Assembly (NCBI RefSeq): GCF_014692875.1
Contig: NZ_CP061171.1
Location: forward strand, 3,906,001-3,970,000
Direction: 5' to 3'
Length of the DNA stretch: 64,000 nt
DNA from: Pedobacter riviphilus
GTDB taxonomy: Bacteria; Bacteroidota; Bacteroidia; Sphingobacteriales; Sphingobacteriaceae
Below the pieces are notes generated by a model. The model had not been told where the DNA came from, did no database searches, and worked only from the letters and a program-made list of their open reading frames with translations. Positions 7,139 to 16,850 of this stretch are shown here, in pieces. Every line of letters starts with the position of its first letter. The first letter of the stretch is position 1. The translations under genes were made by a program, and so were the position numbers.

Positions 7139-9904
7139 ATGAGTATTTATAACGATTATATCCAGGAGATTGAAGACAGAAAAGCTCAAGGTCTTCATCC
7201 CAAACCTATTGATGGAGCAGAATTACTGAGTGAAATCATCGATCAAATCAAAAATGTAAATAATTTTAACAGGGCAGATGCTGTTAATTTTTTCATATAC
7301 AACACCTTGCCGGGTACTACCGGAGCTGCAGGTGTAAAGGCAGAGTTTTTAAAAGAAATTATTTTAGGCGGAACTATCGTTGCAGAAATCACACCTGATT
7401 TTGCTTTCGAACTATTATCGCACATGAAGGGTGGTCCTTCTATCAAAGTTTTGTTAGATATCGCTTTGGCAGATAATGGCGATAAAGCTAAAAAAGCAGC
7501 AGACGTTCTTAAAACACAGGTTTACTTGTATGATGCCGATACCGATCGTTTGAAAGATGCTTACAACAATGGCAATGCTATTGCTAAAGAAATATTAGAA
7601 AGCTACGCCAAGGCCGAATTCTTTACCAAACTTCCTGAAGTAGCAGAAGAAATTAAAGTAGTAACTTTTATTGCTGGTATTGGTGATATTTCTACTGACT
7701 TATTATCTCCAGGAAACCAGGCTCACTCCCGTTCGGATCGCGAATTGCATGGTAAATGTATGATTACGCCAGAGGCACAGGAGGAAATCAAAGCGTTGCA
7801 AGCACAACATCCTGATAAAAGTGTAATGTTAGTGGCTGAAAAAGGCACCATGGGTGTAGGTTCTTCACGCATGTCGGGCGTTAACAATGTGGCCCTTTGG
7901 ACAGGTAAACAATCGAGTCCGTATGTTCCGTTTGTAAATATTGCACCAATTGTTGGTGGTACCAATGGGATTTCGCCAATTTTTTTAACCACAGTTGATG
8001 TAACAGGTGGTATTGGTATCGACCTTAAAAACTGGGTAAAGAAAACTGACGAGAACGGTAATGTTGTGCGCAATGAAAACGACGAGCCAATTTTAGAGCA
8101 GGTATTTTCTGTTGAAACCGGAACCGTGCTTACGATCAATACCAGAACTAAAAAATTATATAACGGAAATCAGGAGCTGATTGATATTGCGAAAGCATTA
8201 ACTCCTCAAAAAATGGAATTTATCAAAGCGGGTGGTTCATACGCCATTGTTTTTGGTAAAAAAATCCAAACATTTGCAGCCAAAACGTTAGGTATTGAAG
8301 CTCCTGTAGTATTTGCACCAGCTAAAGAAGTATCTGTTGAAGGCCAGGGTTTAACTGCTGTAGAAAAAATATTTAACAGAAATGCAGTAGGTTTAACGCC
8401 AGGTAAGGTGCTTCATGCAGGTTCTGATGTGCGCGTAGAAGTAAACATTGTAGGTTCGCAAGATACCACCGGTTTAATGACCGCTCAGGAGTTAGAGGCA
8501 ATGGCTGCTACAGTTATTTCTCCGATTGTTGATGGCGCTTACCAGTCAGGCTGCCACACGGCATCTGTTTGGGATAAAAAAGCACAGGCAAACATCCCTA
8601 AACTAATGAAGTTTATGAATGATTTCGGTGTGATTACTGCCCGCGACCCTAAAGGCGAATACCATTCAATGACCGATGTTATCCACAAGGTATTGAATGA
8701 CATTACTATTGATGAGTGGGCAATTATCATAGGTGGTGACTCGCACACACGCATGTCAAAAGGAGTAGCTTTCGGTGCCGATTCTGGTACCGTAGCATTA
8801 GCATTGGCAACCGGTGAGGCTTCTATGCCAATTCCCGAGTCAGTAAAAGTTACTTTCAAAGGTGAAATGAAACAACACATGGATTTCCGTGATGTGGTTC
8901 ATGCTACGCAATTGCAAATGCTGCAACAATTTGATGGTGAAAACGTATTCCAAGGCCGTATTATCGAGGTGCATATCGGCACTTTATTAGCCGACCAGGC
9001 CTTTACTTTTACCGACTGGACTGCTGAGATGAAAGCAAAAGCATCGATCTGTATTTCGCAGGACGATACTTTAATTCAATCGCTAGAAATTGCTAAAAAC
9101 CGTATTCAAATCATGATAGACAAGGGTATGGACAACCATAACCAGGTTTTACAAGGTTTGATCAACAAAGCAAACAAACGCATTGAAGAAATTAAAACTG
9201 GTATTAAGCCAGCTTTAATGCCTGATGACAATGCCAAATACTATGCAGAAGTAGTAATTGATCTTGATCTTATTCAAGAACCAATGATTGCCGATCCGGA
9301 TGTGAACAATGCCGATGTTTCTAAACGTTATACGCATGATACTATCAGAGACTTAACCTTCTATGGTGGCGATAAAAAAGTAGACCTTGGTTTCGTAGGT
9401 TCTTGTATGGTGCATAAAGACGATTTAAAAATCGTTTCTCAATTATTGAAAAACGTAGAGAGCCAAACCGGTAAAGTAGAATTTAAAGCACCATTGGTAG
9501 TTGCAGCCCCAACTTACAATATTATTGATGAGTTGAAAGCAGAAGGCGACTGGGAGTATTTACAAAAATACTCCGGATTTGAGTTTAGCGACGCACTACC
9601 TAAAAGCACAGCACGTACTGAGTACGAAAACATCATGTACTTAGAACGTCCTGGTTGTAACCTGTGCATGGGTAACCAAGAGAAAGCGGCTAAAGGAGAT
9701 ACTGTAATGGCTACATCAACACGTTTATTCCAGGGCCGTGTAGTGGAAGATAGAGATGGTAAAAAAGGGGAGTCTTTATTGGCATCTACACCAGTAGTGG
9801 TTCTTTCTGCTATCTTAGGTCGTATACCGAGCATTGAGGAATACAAAGTAGCAGTAGAAGGCATCAACTTAACCAAGTTTACACCTATTTCTACAAAACA
9901 ATAA
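7139..9904 (+). CDS. acnB: Aconitate hydratase B (bifunctional aconitase 2 / 2-methylisocitrate dehydratase)
   Basis: 921 residues; AcnB proteins are usually ~850-930. It interconverts citrate and isocitrate in the TCA cycle, and members of this family also dehydrate 2-methylisocitrate. The N-terminal HEAT-like and swivel domains precede the catalytic core. The [4Fe-4S] ligands are Cys756 (GSCMV), Cys840 and Cys843 (PGCNLCMG). GGDSHTRMSKGVAFGADSG and SRMSGVNN are further family signatures. The start MSIYNDYIQEIEDRK is the expected AcnB N-terminus. A strong terminator follows. The second aconitase gene follows 192 bp later as a separate unit. Confidence 0.95.
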   Translation: MSIYNDYIQEIEDRKAQGLHPKPIDGAELLSEIIDQIKNVNNFNRADAVNFFIYNTLPGTTGAAGVKAEFLKEIILGGTIVAEITPDFAFELLSHMKGGPSIKVLLDIALADNGDKAKKAADVLKTQVYLYDADTDRLKDAYNNGNAIAKEILESYAKAEFFTKLPEVAEEIKVVTFIAGIGDISTDLLSPGNQAHSRSDRELHGKCMITPEAQEEIKALQAQHPDKSVMLVAEKGTMGVGSSRMSGVNNVALWTGKQSSPYVPFVNIAPIVGGTNGISPIFLTTVDVTGGIGIDLKNWVKKTDENGNVVRNENDEPILEQVFSVETGTVLTINTRTKKLYNGNQELIDIAKALTPQKMEFIKAGGSYAIVFGKKIQTFAAKTLGIEAPVVFAPAKEVSVEGQGLTAVEKIFNRNAVGLTPGKVLHAGSDVRVEVNIVGSQDTTGLMTAQELEAMAATVISPIVDGAYQSGCHTASVWDKKAQANIPKLMKFMNDFGVITARDPKGEYHSMTDVIHKVLNDITIDEWAIIIGGDSHTRMSKGVAFGADSGTVALALATGEASMPIPESVKVTFKGEMKQHMDFRDVVHATQLQMLQQFDGENVFQGRIIEVHIGTLLADQAFTFTDWTAEMKAKASICISQDDTLIQSLEIAKNRIQIMIDKGMDNHNQVLQGLINKANKRIEEIKTGIKPALMPDDNAKYYAEVVIDLDLIQEPMIADPDVNNADVSKRYTHDTIRDLTFYGGDKKVDLGFVGSCMVHKDDLKIVSQLLKNVESQTGKVEFKAPLVVAAPTYNIIDELKAEGDWEYLQKYSGFEFSDALPKSTARTEYENIMYLERPGCNLCMGNQEKAAKGDTVMATSTRLFQGRVVEDRDGKKGESLLASTPVVVLSAILGRIPSIEEYKVAVEGINLTKFTPISTKQ

Positions 9905-9940
9905 GAAACAAATAAACATATTTTTTGTTAATAAGGCAGG

Positions 9941-9970
9941 AGGCTATCCGATAATCGGGTAGCCTTTTTA
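9941..9970 (+). terminator. Intrinsic terminator after acnB
   Basis: The arms AGGCTATCCGA and TCGGGTAGCCT (11 bp, one G-T pair) enclose a 3-nt loop and are followed by TTTTTA. Confidence 0.9.
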
Positions 9971-10096
9971 TTTACATTAACAATTGAATAGAATGGTTTT
10001 AAATAACATAATTTGACAAATCTTAAAAATAAGTCTATTAAAAATTGTTTAATTTAGTTAGCATTGTTATTGACAATAATTTAAAAAAAATAAAGT

Positions 10097-12376
10097 ATGG
10101 CTTTTGATATAGACATGATTAAAAAGGTTTATGCAAACTTTAGCAGCCGCGTTGAAGCTGCACGCAAAATAGTTGGCAGGCCTTTAACATTATCTGAGAA
10201 AATATTGTATGCACACCTTTGGGATGGAGATCCTAAAACGGCGTTTAAACGTGGCTCTGACTATGTAGACTTTGCACCAGATCGTGTTGCGATGCAAGAC
10301 GCAACGGCTCAGATGGCCTTATTGCAGTTTATGCAAGCTGGCCGTCCAAAAGTAGCTGTGCCTTCTACTGTGCATTGCGATCACTTAATTACAGCTAAAG
10401 AAGGTGCTGCAATCGATTTACCTCATGCTAAAACAGAAAGTGCCGAAGTTTTTGATTTCTTATCATCTGTTTCGAACAAATATGGTATCGGTTTTTGGAA
10501 ACCAGGTGCTGGTATTATTCACCAGGTGGTTTTAGAGAATTATGCTTTCCCGGGTGGAATGATGATCGGAACGGACTCGCATACCGTAAATGCAGGTGGT
10601 TTGGGAATGGTTGCTATTGGGGTTGGTGGTGCTGATGCCTGCGATGTAATGGCTGGTTTACCCTGGGAGCTTAAATTCCCTAAGTTAATCGGCGTTAAAT
10701 TAACAGGTAAATTAAACGGCTGGACTGCTGCTAAGGATGTAATTCTTAAAGTTGCAGGTATCCTTACTGTAAAAGGTGGTACCGGTGCAATTGTAGAATA
10801 TTTTGGTGATGGTGCTGTTAACTTAAGCTGTACGGGTAAAGGTACCATTTGCAATATGGGTGCCGAAATTGGTGCAACTACATCTACTTTCGGTTACGAT
10901 GAAAGTATGGAACGTTATTTACGTGCTACCGGTAGAAATGAAGTTGCCGATGAAGCAAACAAAATTGCAGCATATTTAACTGGTGATGATGAAGTTTATG
11001 CTGATCCGGAAAACTATTTCGATCAGGTTATTGAGATCGATTTAGATACTTTAGAACCATATTTAAACGGTCCATTTACACCAGATTTAGCTACTCCTGT
11101 TTCTCAGATGAAAGTTGAGGCGGAGAAAAATGGATGGCCTTTAAAAGTAGAATGGGGCTTAATTGGTTCTTGTACCAACTCTTCTTACGAGGATTTATCA
11201 AGAGCAGCTTCTATTGCCAACCAGGCTATTGCAAAAGGTTTAGTAACCAAATCGGCTTTCGGTATCAACCCAGGGTCTGAGCAGGTGCGCTATACTGCAG
11301 ACCGCGATGGTTTCTTAAAAACTTTCGAAGATTTAGATGCAACCATTTTTACAAATGCTTGCGGGCCATGTATTGGTATGTGGGATCGTACTGGTGCAGA
11401 AAAAGCAGAAAAAAACACTATCGTACACTCGTTTAATAGAAATTTTGCTAAACGTGCAGATGGCAATCCCAATACTTTTGCATTCGTAGCGTCGCCAGAA
11501 ATGGTTGCTGCAATTGCCATTTCTGGTAATTTAGGTTTTAATCCATTAACCGATACATTAACAAACGATAAGGGAGAACAGGTTAAATTAGACCCGCCTA
11601 CTGGTTTTGAATTACCAACAAAAGGTTTCGCTGTAGACGATGCGGGTTATCAGGCACCGGCTGTTGATGGCTCATCCGTTCAGGTTTTAGTTTCTCCAAC
11701 TTCGCACCGTTTACAATTACTAGATCCATTTACCCCTTGGGAAGGTACCGACTTAAAAGGTTTAAAACTTTTAATCAAAGCCAAAGGTAAATGTACAACC
11801 GATCATATTTCTATGGCCGGTCCATGGTTAAAGTTCCGTGGCCACTTAGATAACATTTCTAACAACATGCTTATTGGTGCGGTTAACTACTTTAACGATA
11901 AAACAGATAACGTTAAAAATGAATTAACCGGCGAATACGGACCTGTTCCTGCAACTCAACGCGATTATAAAGCGGCTGGCTTAGGATCTATTGTTGTTGG
12001 CGACGAAAACTATGGTGAAGGTTCATCACGTGAACACGCTGCTATGGAGCCCCGCCATTTAGGTGTACGTGCTGTATTGGTAAAATCTTTTGCCCGTATA
12101 CACGAAACCAACCTTAAAAAACAAGGTATGCTGGCCTTAACTTTCACGGATAAAGATGATTACGATAAAATTTTGGAAGATGACACTATCGATATCTTAG
12201 GCTTAACAGAATTTGCTCCAGATAAACCATTAACTTTAGTATTACACCATGCTAATGGCTCACAAGAATCATTTCCTGTTAATCATAGTTATAATGCACA
12301 ACAAATAGACTGGTTTAAAGCTGGTGGTGCACTAAATATTATTCGGGCTGAGGCAGCAGCCAAGGCAGCTCTTTAA
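10097..12376 (+). CDS. Aconitate hydratase, AcnA/mitochondrial type
   Basis: 759 residues, close to the mitochondrial-type aconitase length (~755-780). It catalyses citrate to isocitrate via cis-aconitate. The cluster Cys residues are Cys359 (GSCTNSS), Cys422 and Cys425 (ACGPCIG). [26 protein letters not shown] and the swivel-domain [17 protein letters not shown] are visible. It is not homologous in domain order to the adjacent AcnB, so the two are isofunctional rather than duplicated. It sits between two terminators and is probably monocistronic. In other bacteria the two types differ in oxidant sensitivity and growth-phase control; whether that holds here is inference. Confidence 0.95.
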   Translation: MAFDIDMIKKVYANFSSRVEAARKIVGRPLTLSEKILYAHLWDGDPKTAFKRGSDYVDFAPDRVAMQDATAQMALLQFMQAGRPKVAVPSTVHCDHLITAKEGAAIDLPHAKTESAEVFDFLSSVSNKYGIGFWKPGAGIIHQVVLENYAFPGGMMIGTDSHTVNAGGLGMVAIGVGGADACDVMAGLPWELKFPKLIGVKLTGKLNGWTAAKDVILKVAGILTVKGGTGAIVEYFGDGAVNLSCTGKGTICNMGAEIGATTSTFGYDESMERYLRATGRNEVADEANKIAAYLTGDDEVYADPENYFDQVIEIDLDTLEPYLNGPFTPDLATPVSQMKVEAEKNGWPLKVEWGLIGSCTNSSYEDLSRAASIANQAIAKGLVTKSAFGINPGSEQVRYTADRDGFLKTFEDLDATIFTNACGPCIGMWDRTGAEKAEKNTIVHSFNRNFAKRADGNPNTFAFVASPEMVAAIAISGNLGFNPLTDTLTNDKGEQVKLDPPTGFELPTKGFAVDDAGYQAPAVDGSSVQVLVSPTSHRLQLLDPFTPWEGTDLKGLKLLIKAKGKCTTDHISMAGPWLKFRGHLDNISNNMLIGAVNYFNDKTDNVKNELTGEYGPVPATQRDYKAAGLGSIVVGDENYGEGSSREHAAMEPRHLGVRAVLVKSFARIHETNLKKQGMLALTFTDKDDYDKILEDDTIDILGLTEFAPDKPLTLVLHHANGSQESFPVNHSYNAQQIDWFKAGGALNIIRAEAAAKAAL

Positions 12377-12381
12377 ATAGT

Positions 12382-12410
12382 CATGAGTCTCTAGTCCTAA
12401 GTCTAGAGTT
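12382..12410. repeat. Degenerate GTCATGAGTCTCTAGTCC tract
   Basis: This short run of AGTC/AGTCT variants directly follows the aconitase stop codon. It is the same type of sequence as at 6377-6445 and 61681-61764. Confidence 0.6.
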
Positions 12411-12419
12411 TAAAATATC

Positions 12420-12456
12420 AATCCCGTTTTGTTAAATCAGAACGGGATTTTTTTTA
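12420..12456 (+). terminator. Intrinsic terminator after AcnA-type aconitase
   Basis: The arms AATCCCGTT and AACGGGATT are perfect (9 bp) and are followed by a run of eight T. Confidence 0.9.
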
Positions 12457-12534
12457 TAGCAAAAAACCGTCATTGCAATGACAATTCCTCAAGGGGGATC
12501 CATACTATAATTTAAGATCAACCACTTCATTCTT

Positions 12535-13497
12535 TTGGAAAGCAATTGCAGTAGTGCTTAGGAAGAGGCTAGTCCCGCTAATGCTGCTGCTGGTTGAAAA
12601 AACCAGCATTCGCGTATATCGGGTTTAGATGGCAGAGACACGAACACTATAAGGGAAGATTTCGCCTTACTTGTAGTAAAAGAACCTTCTAGCCCCGGGC
12701 GCAGCGGCATCCCTAGAGCGTAGCGAAAGGATACAGCGAAGCACGGGAACGAGCCTTAATAGTTGCCCCTGTCACTGCGCTTCAAAATGAAACAATGAAT
12801 AATTGTCCTATTTTCTTGGAAAGCAGCTGCAATAGTTCTTAGGTTTGGGTTAGCCCCGCTAATGCTGCTGCTGGTTGAAAAAACCAGCATTCGCGTATAT
12901 CGGGTTTAGATGGCAGAGACAGGAACACTATGAGGGAAGATTTCGCCTTACTTGTAGTAAAAGAACCTTCTAGCCCCGGGCGCAGCGGCATCCCTGGAGC
13001 GTAGCGAAAGGATACAGCGAAGCACGGGAACGAGCCTTAATAGTTGCCCCTGTCACTGCGCTTCAAAATGAAACAATGAATAATTGTCCTATTTTCTTGG
13101 AAAGCAATTGCAATAGTTCTTAGGTTTGGGCTAGCCCCGCTAATGCTGCTGCTGGTTGAAAAAACCAGCATTCGCGTATATCGGGTTTAGATGGCAGAGA
13201 CAGAGGTGCTTTTCACACAAAGATTCCCTGGATGCCATGAGGGGAAGTTTGCCTTCCTTGCAGGAAATGAGCTTTCTAGCCCCGGGCGCAGCGGCATCCC
13301 TGAAGCGCAGCGTAAGGATACAGCGAAGCACGGGAACAAATTTTAATAGCTGCCTCTGGCCCTGCGCTTCAAAATGAAACAATGAATAATTGTCCTATTT
13401 TCTTGGAAAGCAATTGCAATAGTTCTTAGGTTTGGATTAGCCCACTAATGCCGCTGCTGATTAGAAAAAACAGCACTTGCGTATATCGGGTTTAGAG
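12535..13497. repeat. Tandem array of 281/281/306-bp units plus partial copy
   Basis: The word TTGGAAAGCARYTGCARTAG recurs at 12535, 12816, 13097 and 13403, and the fourth copy ends near 13497. Each full unit contains a perfect hairpin GCTGGTT-GAAAA-AACCAGC (12589-12607, 12870-12888, 13151-13169). Each also has a ~95-bp core beginning AGCCCCGGGCGCAGCGGC (12691, 12972, 13278), which is the reverse complement of the core in the first array. Unit 3 is 25 bp longer because the middle segment is diverged. Overlapping open frames in unit 3 (13140-13382 minus, 13156-13377 plus) look spurious. Confidence 0.9.
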
Positions 13498-13516
13498 CAA
13501 TAAGTCTGTTCAAAAA

Positions 13517-13954
13517 TTATTCAAACTCATAACCACAATCATAACAATGATGACACTTATTGGCCTTAATTGGAGTACTTAGTGTTAAAAAGGCAAGCAT
13601 AGTTGCCCAAATACTATATTTTTTATCAGTAGCCATTCCATAACCTACATTTGTAGATCCACATTGTGCACAAACCGTTTTATCATCTCCTGATTCTTCT
13701 TCGTCGATAATTTCCTCTGATGGATCAAAGTTCAAACTATTGTCTTCAACCAATAAAGCATTAATGGCTTCTACATCTCTTTCAAAAACAATGAGTTTTA
13801 CACCTCCAATGGCCTGATTGTAAAGCGGGTTTAAGGTTGCAACATTTTCATCCGCCAGGAAACAGGCAAACCCACTATCTTCCAATTTAGCTTTAATAAT
13901 ATTGGCCTCCATCGGATTGTAATAGGTGCTGTAAACTACTGTTCTATCATTCAT
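13517..13954 (-). CDS. DUF2007 protein with C-terminal zinc ribbon
   Basis: 145 residues from the ATG at 13954. A TTG one codon upstream is less likely to be used. The N-terminal ~70 residues (VVYSTYYNPMEANIIKAKL ... GGVKLIVFERDVEAINALL) match the DUF2007 fold, an ACT/ferredoxin-like domain often labelled putative signal-transducing. An acidic linker follows. The C-terminus then carries two CxxC pairs, CAQCGSTNVGYG and CHHCYDCGYEFE, which should bind one zinc. It is a cytoplasmic protein of unknown partner. It borders the repeat array and is not obviously in an operon. Confidence 0.82.
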   Translation of the reverse strand: MNDRTVVYSTYYNPMEANIIKAKLEDSGFACFLADENVATLNPLYNQAIGGVKLIVFERDVEAINALLVEDNSLNFDPSEEIIDEEESGDDKTVCAQCGSTNVGYGMATDKKYSIWATMLAFLTLSTPIKANKCHHCYDCGYEFE

Positions 13955-14008
13955 CAACCAAACTTAAGAATTTGTTTAGTATTGAAAGAGAAAACAGCGG
14001 TATATCAA

Positions 14009-15346
14009 CTAACTTTTCAGGAAGTTTTGCCACCAATAGCCCGAATCTTTAATGGTACGTTCCTGGGTTTTGAAATCGTTATAAATCAGTCCAAACCTTG
14101 CCGTAAAACCCTCTGCCCATTCAAAATTATCCATTAATGTCCAAACCATGTAGCCTGTTATATTTATGCCTTCCTTTTTGAGTTTTAGCAGTGCATTTAA
14201 ATAAAGCTTAAAATATTCAATACGTTCAGGGTCTTCTACTTTGCCATTGATCAGTTTATCATGATAGGCAGCGCCATTCTCTGTGATCAGGATATTTTTG
14301 ATATTTGGATAAGTGGCAAACTGTTTAACAATATTATAAAAACTATCTGCGTTTACCTCCCAGCCCATTGCAGTATGTGGCTTTTTTCTGCTTTTGGCTT
14401 TAACTTCCCAGGCCTGGACCACGGGAATAAAAGCATTGTATTTCACCGTCAACGGAAAATAATTTTGAAGACCGATAAAATCAAAGTCGAATTTCATTCT
14501 TTCTTGCAATCGCCAGGCACCATACTCGATCTGAAATTTTTCCAGTACATCCCAATCGGCTGTAGGAAAGCCCATGCCTAGTGTAGGTTCTATAAACAGG
14601 CGGTTCATGAGGCAATCTACACGTTTAGCAGTAAGGATATCACTATCACTTTGTGTATTAGGGATCACTTCCGAACAGGAAAAAGTAGTGCCAATGTTGG
14701 CCTTACCAATTTCGGCACGTAAAATCTTTCCACCATCTGCCTGGGCCAGTGCAGTATGGAGCACTGCAGAAAAGAAATTACTCAATCCGGTTTTCCCCGG
14801 AGCATGAACCCCAAGCATATAACCTAAAGAAGTATAACCGAAAGGCTCATTCAAAACAATCCAATTTTTTACCTTATCGCCATACTCTAAAGCACAGATG
14901 CTTACAAAAGCATTAAAGGCAGCGTTAATGCTAAAACTTGTCCAGCCGCCCTCATCTTCTAACGCCTGTGGCAAATCCCAATGATAAAGTGTAACGTAGG
15001 GAGTTATTCCATGGGTTAAACATTCATCAATGAGGTTATGATAAAAACGGATACCTTCCTGATTAATGTCTCCCCTACCTGCGGGTAAAATCCGCGACCA
15101 GGCGATCGAGAATCTAAAAACTTTAAAACCCAGCAGTTTAACTAAAGCTATATCTTCGGTATAACGGTGGTAAAAATCGCAGGCAGGATCCAATTTGTGA
15201 TTCTTTTTTATTTTTCCATTTTTTGATGTAAATGTATCCCAAATAGAAGGGCCTTTACCATATTGGGTGGCTGTACCTTCTATTTGAGCAGCAGCAGTAG
15301 CCACACCCCATAAAAAATTTTGGCCAAAATCACTTGCATTAATCAT
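14009..15346 (-). CDS. Glycoside hydrolase family 1 beta-glucosidase
   Basis: 445 residues, the normal GH1 length. It hydrolyses beta-linked glucosides (or related beta-glycosides) by a retaining mechanism. The acid/base Glu167 lies in VLNEPFG and the nucleophile Glu356 in ITENGAAY. FLWGVATAAAQIEG near the N-terminus and the C-terminal GYMVWTLMDNFEWAEGF are classic GH1 signatures. There is no signal peptide, so the enzyme is probably cytoplasmic and acts on imported disaccharides. Its downstream neighbour is separated by only 54 bp but is functionally unrelated. The upstream gene (cytochrome/LRR protein) is on the same strand, which may place both in a carbohydrate-use region. Confidence 0.94.
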   Translation of the reverse strand: MINASDFGQNFLWGVATAAAQIEGTATQYGKGPSIWDTFTSKNGKIKKNHKLDPACDFYHRYTEDIALVKLLGFKVFRFSIAWSRILPAGRGDINQEGIRFYHNLIDECLTHGITPYVTLYHWDLPQALEDEGGWTSFSINAAFNAFVSICALEYGDKVKNWIVLNEPFGYTSLGYMLGVHAPGKTGLSNFFSAVLHTALAQADGGKILRAEIGKANIGTTFSCSEVIPNTQSDSDILTAKRVDCLMNRLFIEPTLGMGFPTADWDVLEKFQIEYGAWRLQERMKFDFDFIGLQNYFPLTVKYNAFIPVVQAWEVKAKSRKKPHTAMGWEVNADSFYNIVKQFATYPNIKNILITENGAAYHDKLINGKVEDPERIEYFKLYLNALLKLKKEGINITGYMVWTLMDNFEWAEGFTARFGLIYNDFKTQERTIKDSGYWWQNFLKS

Positions 15347-15454
15347 TCGTTATCAATTAATTGCCATAAGTTGCGAGTTTAATATTAATAAATCGTTAAT
15401 AAAGAACAGAAAAGACTTTTCGGAAACAATTAATCAGCAGTACGCCTAATGGGC

Positions 15455-16849
15455 CTACGGTACTTTAACCACAGTAGTATCCTGTGCCATCATTGGCACC
15501 TTATAATTTCCGGTATCCAAACTTACTTTAGGCAATATTCTTTTTATACTGGCTAAATCTGCTTTACCTATGCCGGTTTGATATACATACAGAAATTTTA
15601 AATTTTTCAGTTTCTTTAATTGATTAATCCCTTTAACCGTAATTTTTGTCCCGACTAAACTCAATGATTGTAACTGTTCTAAATCTTTAAGCGATGCCAA
15701 ACCTGCATCCGTTATGTTAGTATTATTTAGATTTAACCTGGTTAAGTTTTTGCAACCTTTTATTGCAGTTAAAGTTTGATCGTTTACTTTATTGTTTTCT
15801 AGCTTTAGCCAAAGAAGTTGTTTTTCGATTGATTTTATCAGGTCCAAAACATCTTTCCCCATCGATTGTGCATTGACAAAATTGGCTGAAAGATAGTTGG
15901 TGTTCTGGGCAACAGGAAATACGGTAATTCCTGCATCGGTAAACTTTTTTAATATTTTAATATCAACTACCGAAACCTCTTGTGCCGGAATATCGCTGGC
16001 TTTGATTTGTCCGGTCTCACTTTCGCCTTTTTGTAAACTGGCTAAAATTGCTTTTATATTTTCTGGTTGAGGAATATCTTTAAATTTCTTCCTAAAATCG
16101 GCACCATTATCTATCCACCATTTTAACAGGGCAATCTCATTGGTAGTAAGTTGAGGCTTTTCTTTAGGCGCCATATGGTCTTCATCATTCAGTGGCAGTA
16201 AAATCCGCTTCATCAGCTCACTATCATCTGCTTTACCCTTTACAACAGTGCGCCCATCTTCCCCACCTTTTAAAATATATTCTTCTTGGTCTAACCTTAG
16301 CTTACCTTTCTGCTTTTCGCTGCCATGGCAACTATAACATCTATTCTGAAAGAGTGGTTGAATGGCATTTTGATAAACAAAGGCTTCTTGCACATTGGGA
16401 ATTGGTGGGATAGCTGCACCACCTTTTGTACTGCCCGATTTTAATGGCGCAGTTAAATAATCAGAGCCATGGGTTAAAGAGCCCCCCAGGTGTCCTGTTA
16501 TGGAAATGAGGACGATAAGAACTGTAGCAATTGTGCCCAATAATGCATTCGATTTAACCTTTTGATAAATAATCCACAATATAAAAGATAATACAGCTAC
16601 ACTAATGCCCATCCATTGGTGATTGCTAACGAGTTTCCCATCATAATCACCCCCGTTGGCCAATAAATAACCAGTAATGCAGGATATTACAGCGCTCAAC
16701 GCACCCAAAAGTAGCATGATAGGAATGGCTGGCTTTAAGTTGATAAACTTTGCAGCAAATGATAAAAGAATACAAATACAGCCAAGTAACAAAATCCCAA
16801 TAGGAAGGTGGACAAAAACTGGGTGAAAGCGGCCAAAAAATTCTAACAT
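15455..16849 (-). CDS. DUF2231 membrane protein with cytochrome c-like domain and leucine-rich repeats
   Basis: 464 residues. Four N-terminal membrane helices (about residues 12-32, 42-64, 82-96, 104-120) form the DUF2231-like unit. A planctomycete-type cytochrome domain follows, with one heme motif CYSCH (171-175) and KGKLRLDQEEYILKGG. After it come ALLKWWIDNGADF and then leucine-rich repeats at ~330-440 (NLTRLNLNNTNITDAGL, SLSLVGTKITVKGINQL). The heme and LRR parts should face the periplasm. It starts 1 bp after the stop of the upstream isomerase pseudogene, so it belongs to the same operon as the DUF1501 and DUF1553 genes. It probably handles electron transfer for that module; this is inference. 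Confidence 0.85.
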   Translation of the reverse strand: MLEFFGRFHPVFVHLPIGILLLGCICILLSFAAKFINLKPAIPIMLLLGALSAVISCITGYLLANGGDYDGKLVSNHQWMGISVAVLSFILWIIYQKVKSNALLGTIATVLIVLISITGHLGGSLTHGSDYLTAPLKSGSTKGGAAIPPIPNVQEAFVYQNAIQPLFQNRCYSCHGSEKQKGKLRLDQEEYILKGGEDGRTVVKGKADDSELMKRILLPLNDEDHMAPKEKPQLTTNEIALLKWWIDNGADFRKKFKDIPQPENIKAILASLQKGESETGQIKASDIPAQEVSVVDIKILKKFTDAGITVFPVAQNTNYLSANFVNAQSMGKDVLDLIKSIEKQLLWLKLENNKVNDQTLTAIKGCKNLTRLNLNNTNITDAGLASLKDLEQLQSLSLVGTKITVKGINQLKKLKNLKFLYVYQTGIGKADLASIKRILPKVSLDTGNYKVPMMAQDTTVVKVP

Positions 16850-16850
16850 C

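Noticed and set aside
7243..9876. Long minus-strand open frames opposite acnB
   Set aside because: They are shadows of a highly conserved plus-strand gene and have no family resemblance.
13140..13382. 80-codon minus-strand and 73-codon plus-strand open frames in the second array
   Set aside because: They overlap each other on opposite strands within repeat unit 3 only; the other units do not keep the frames.
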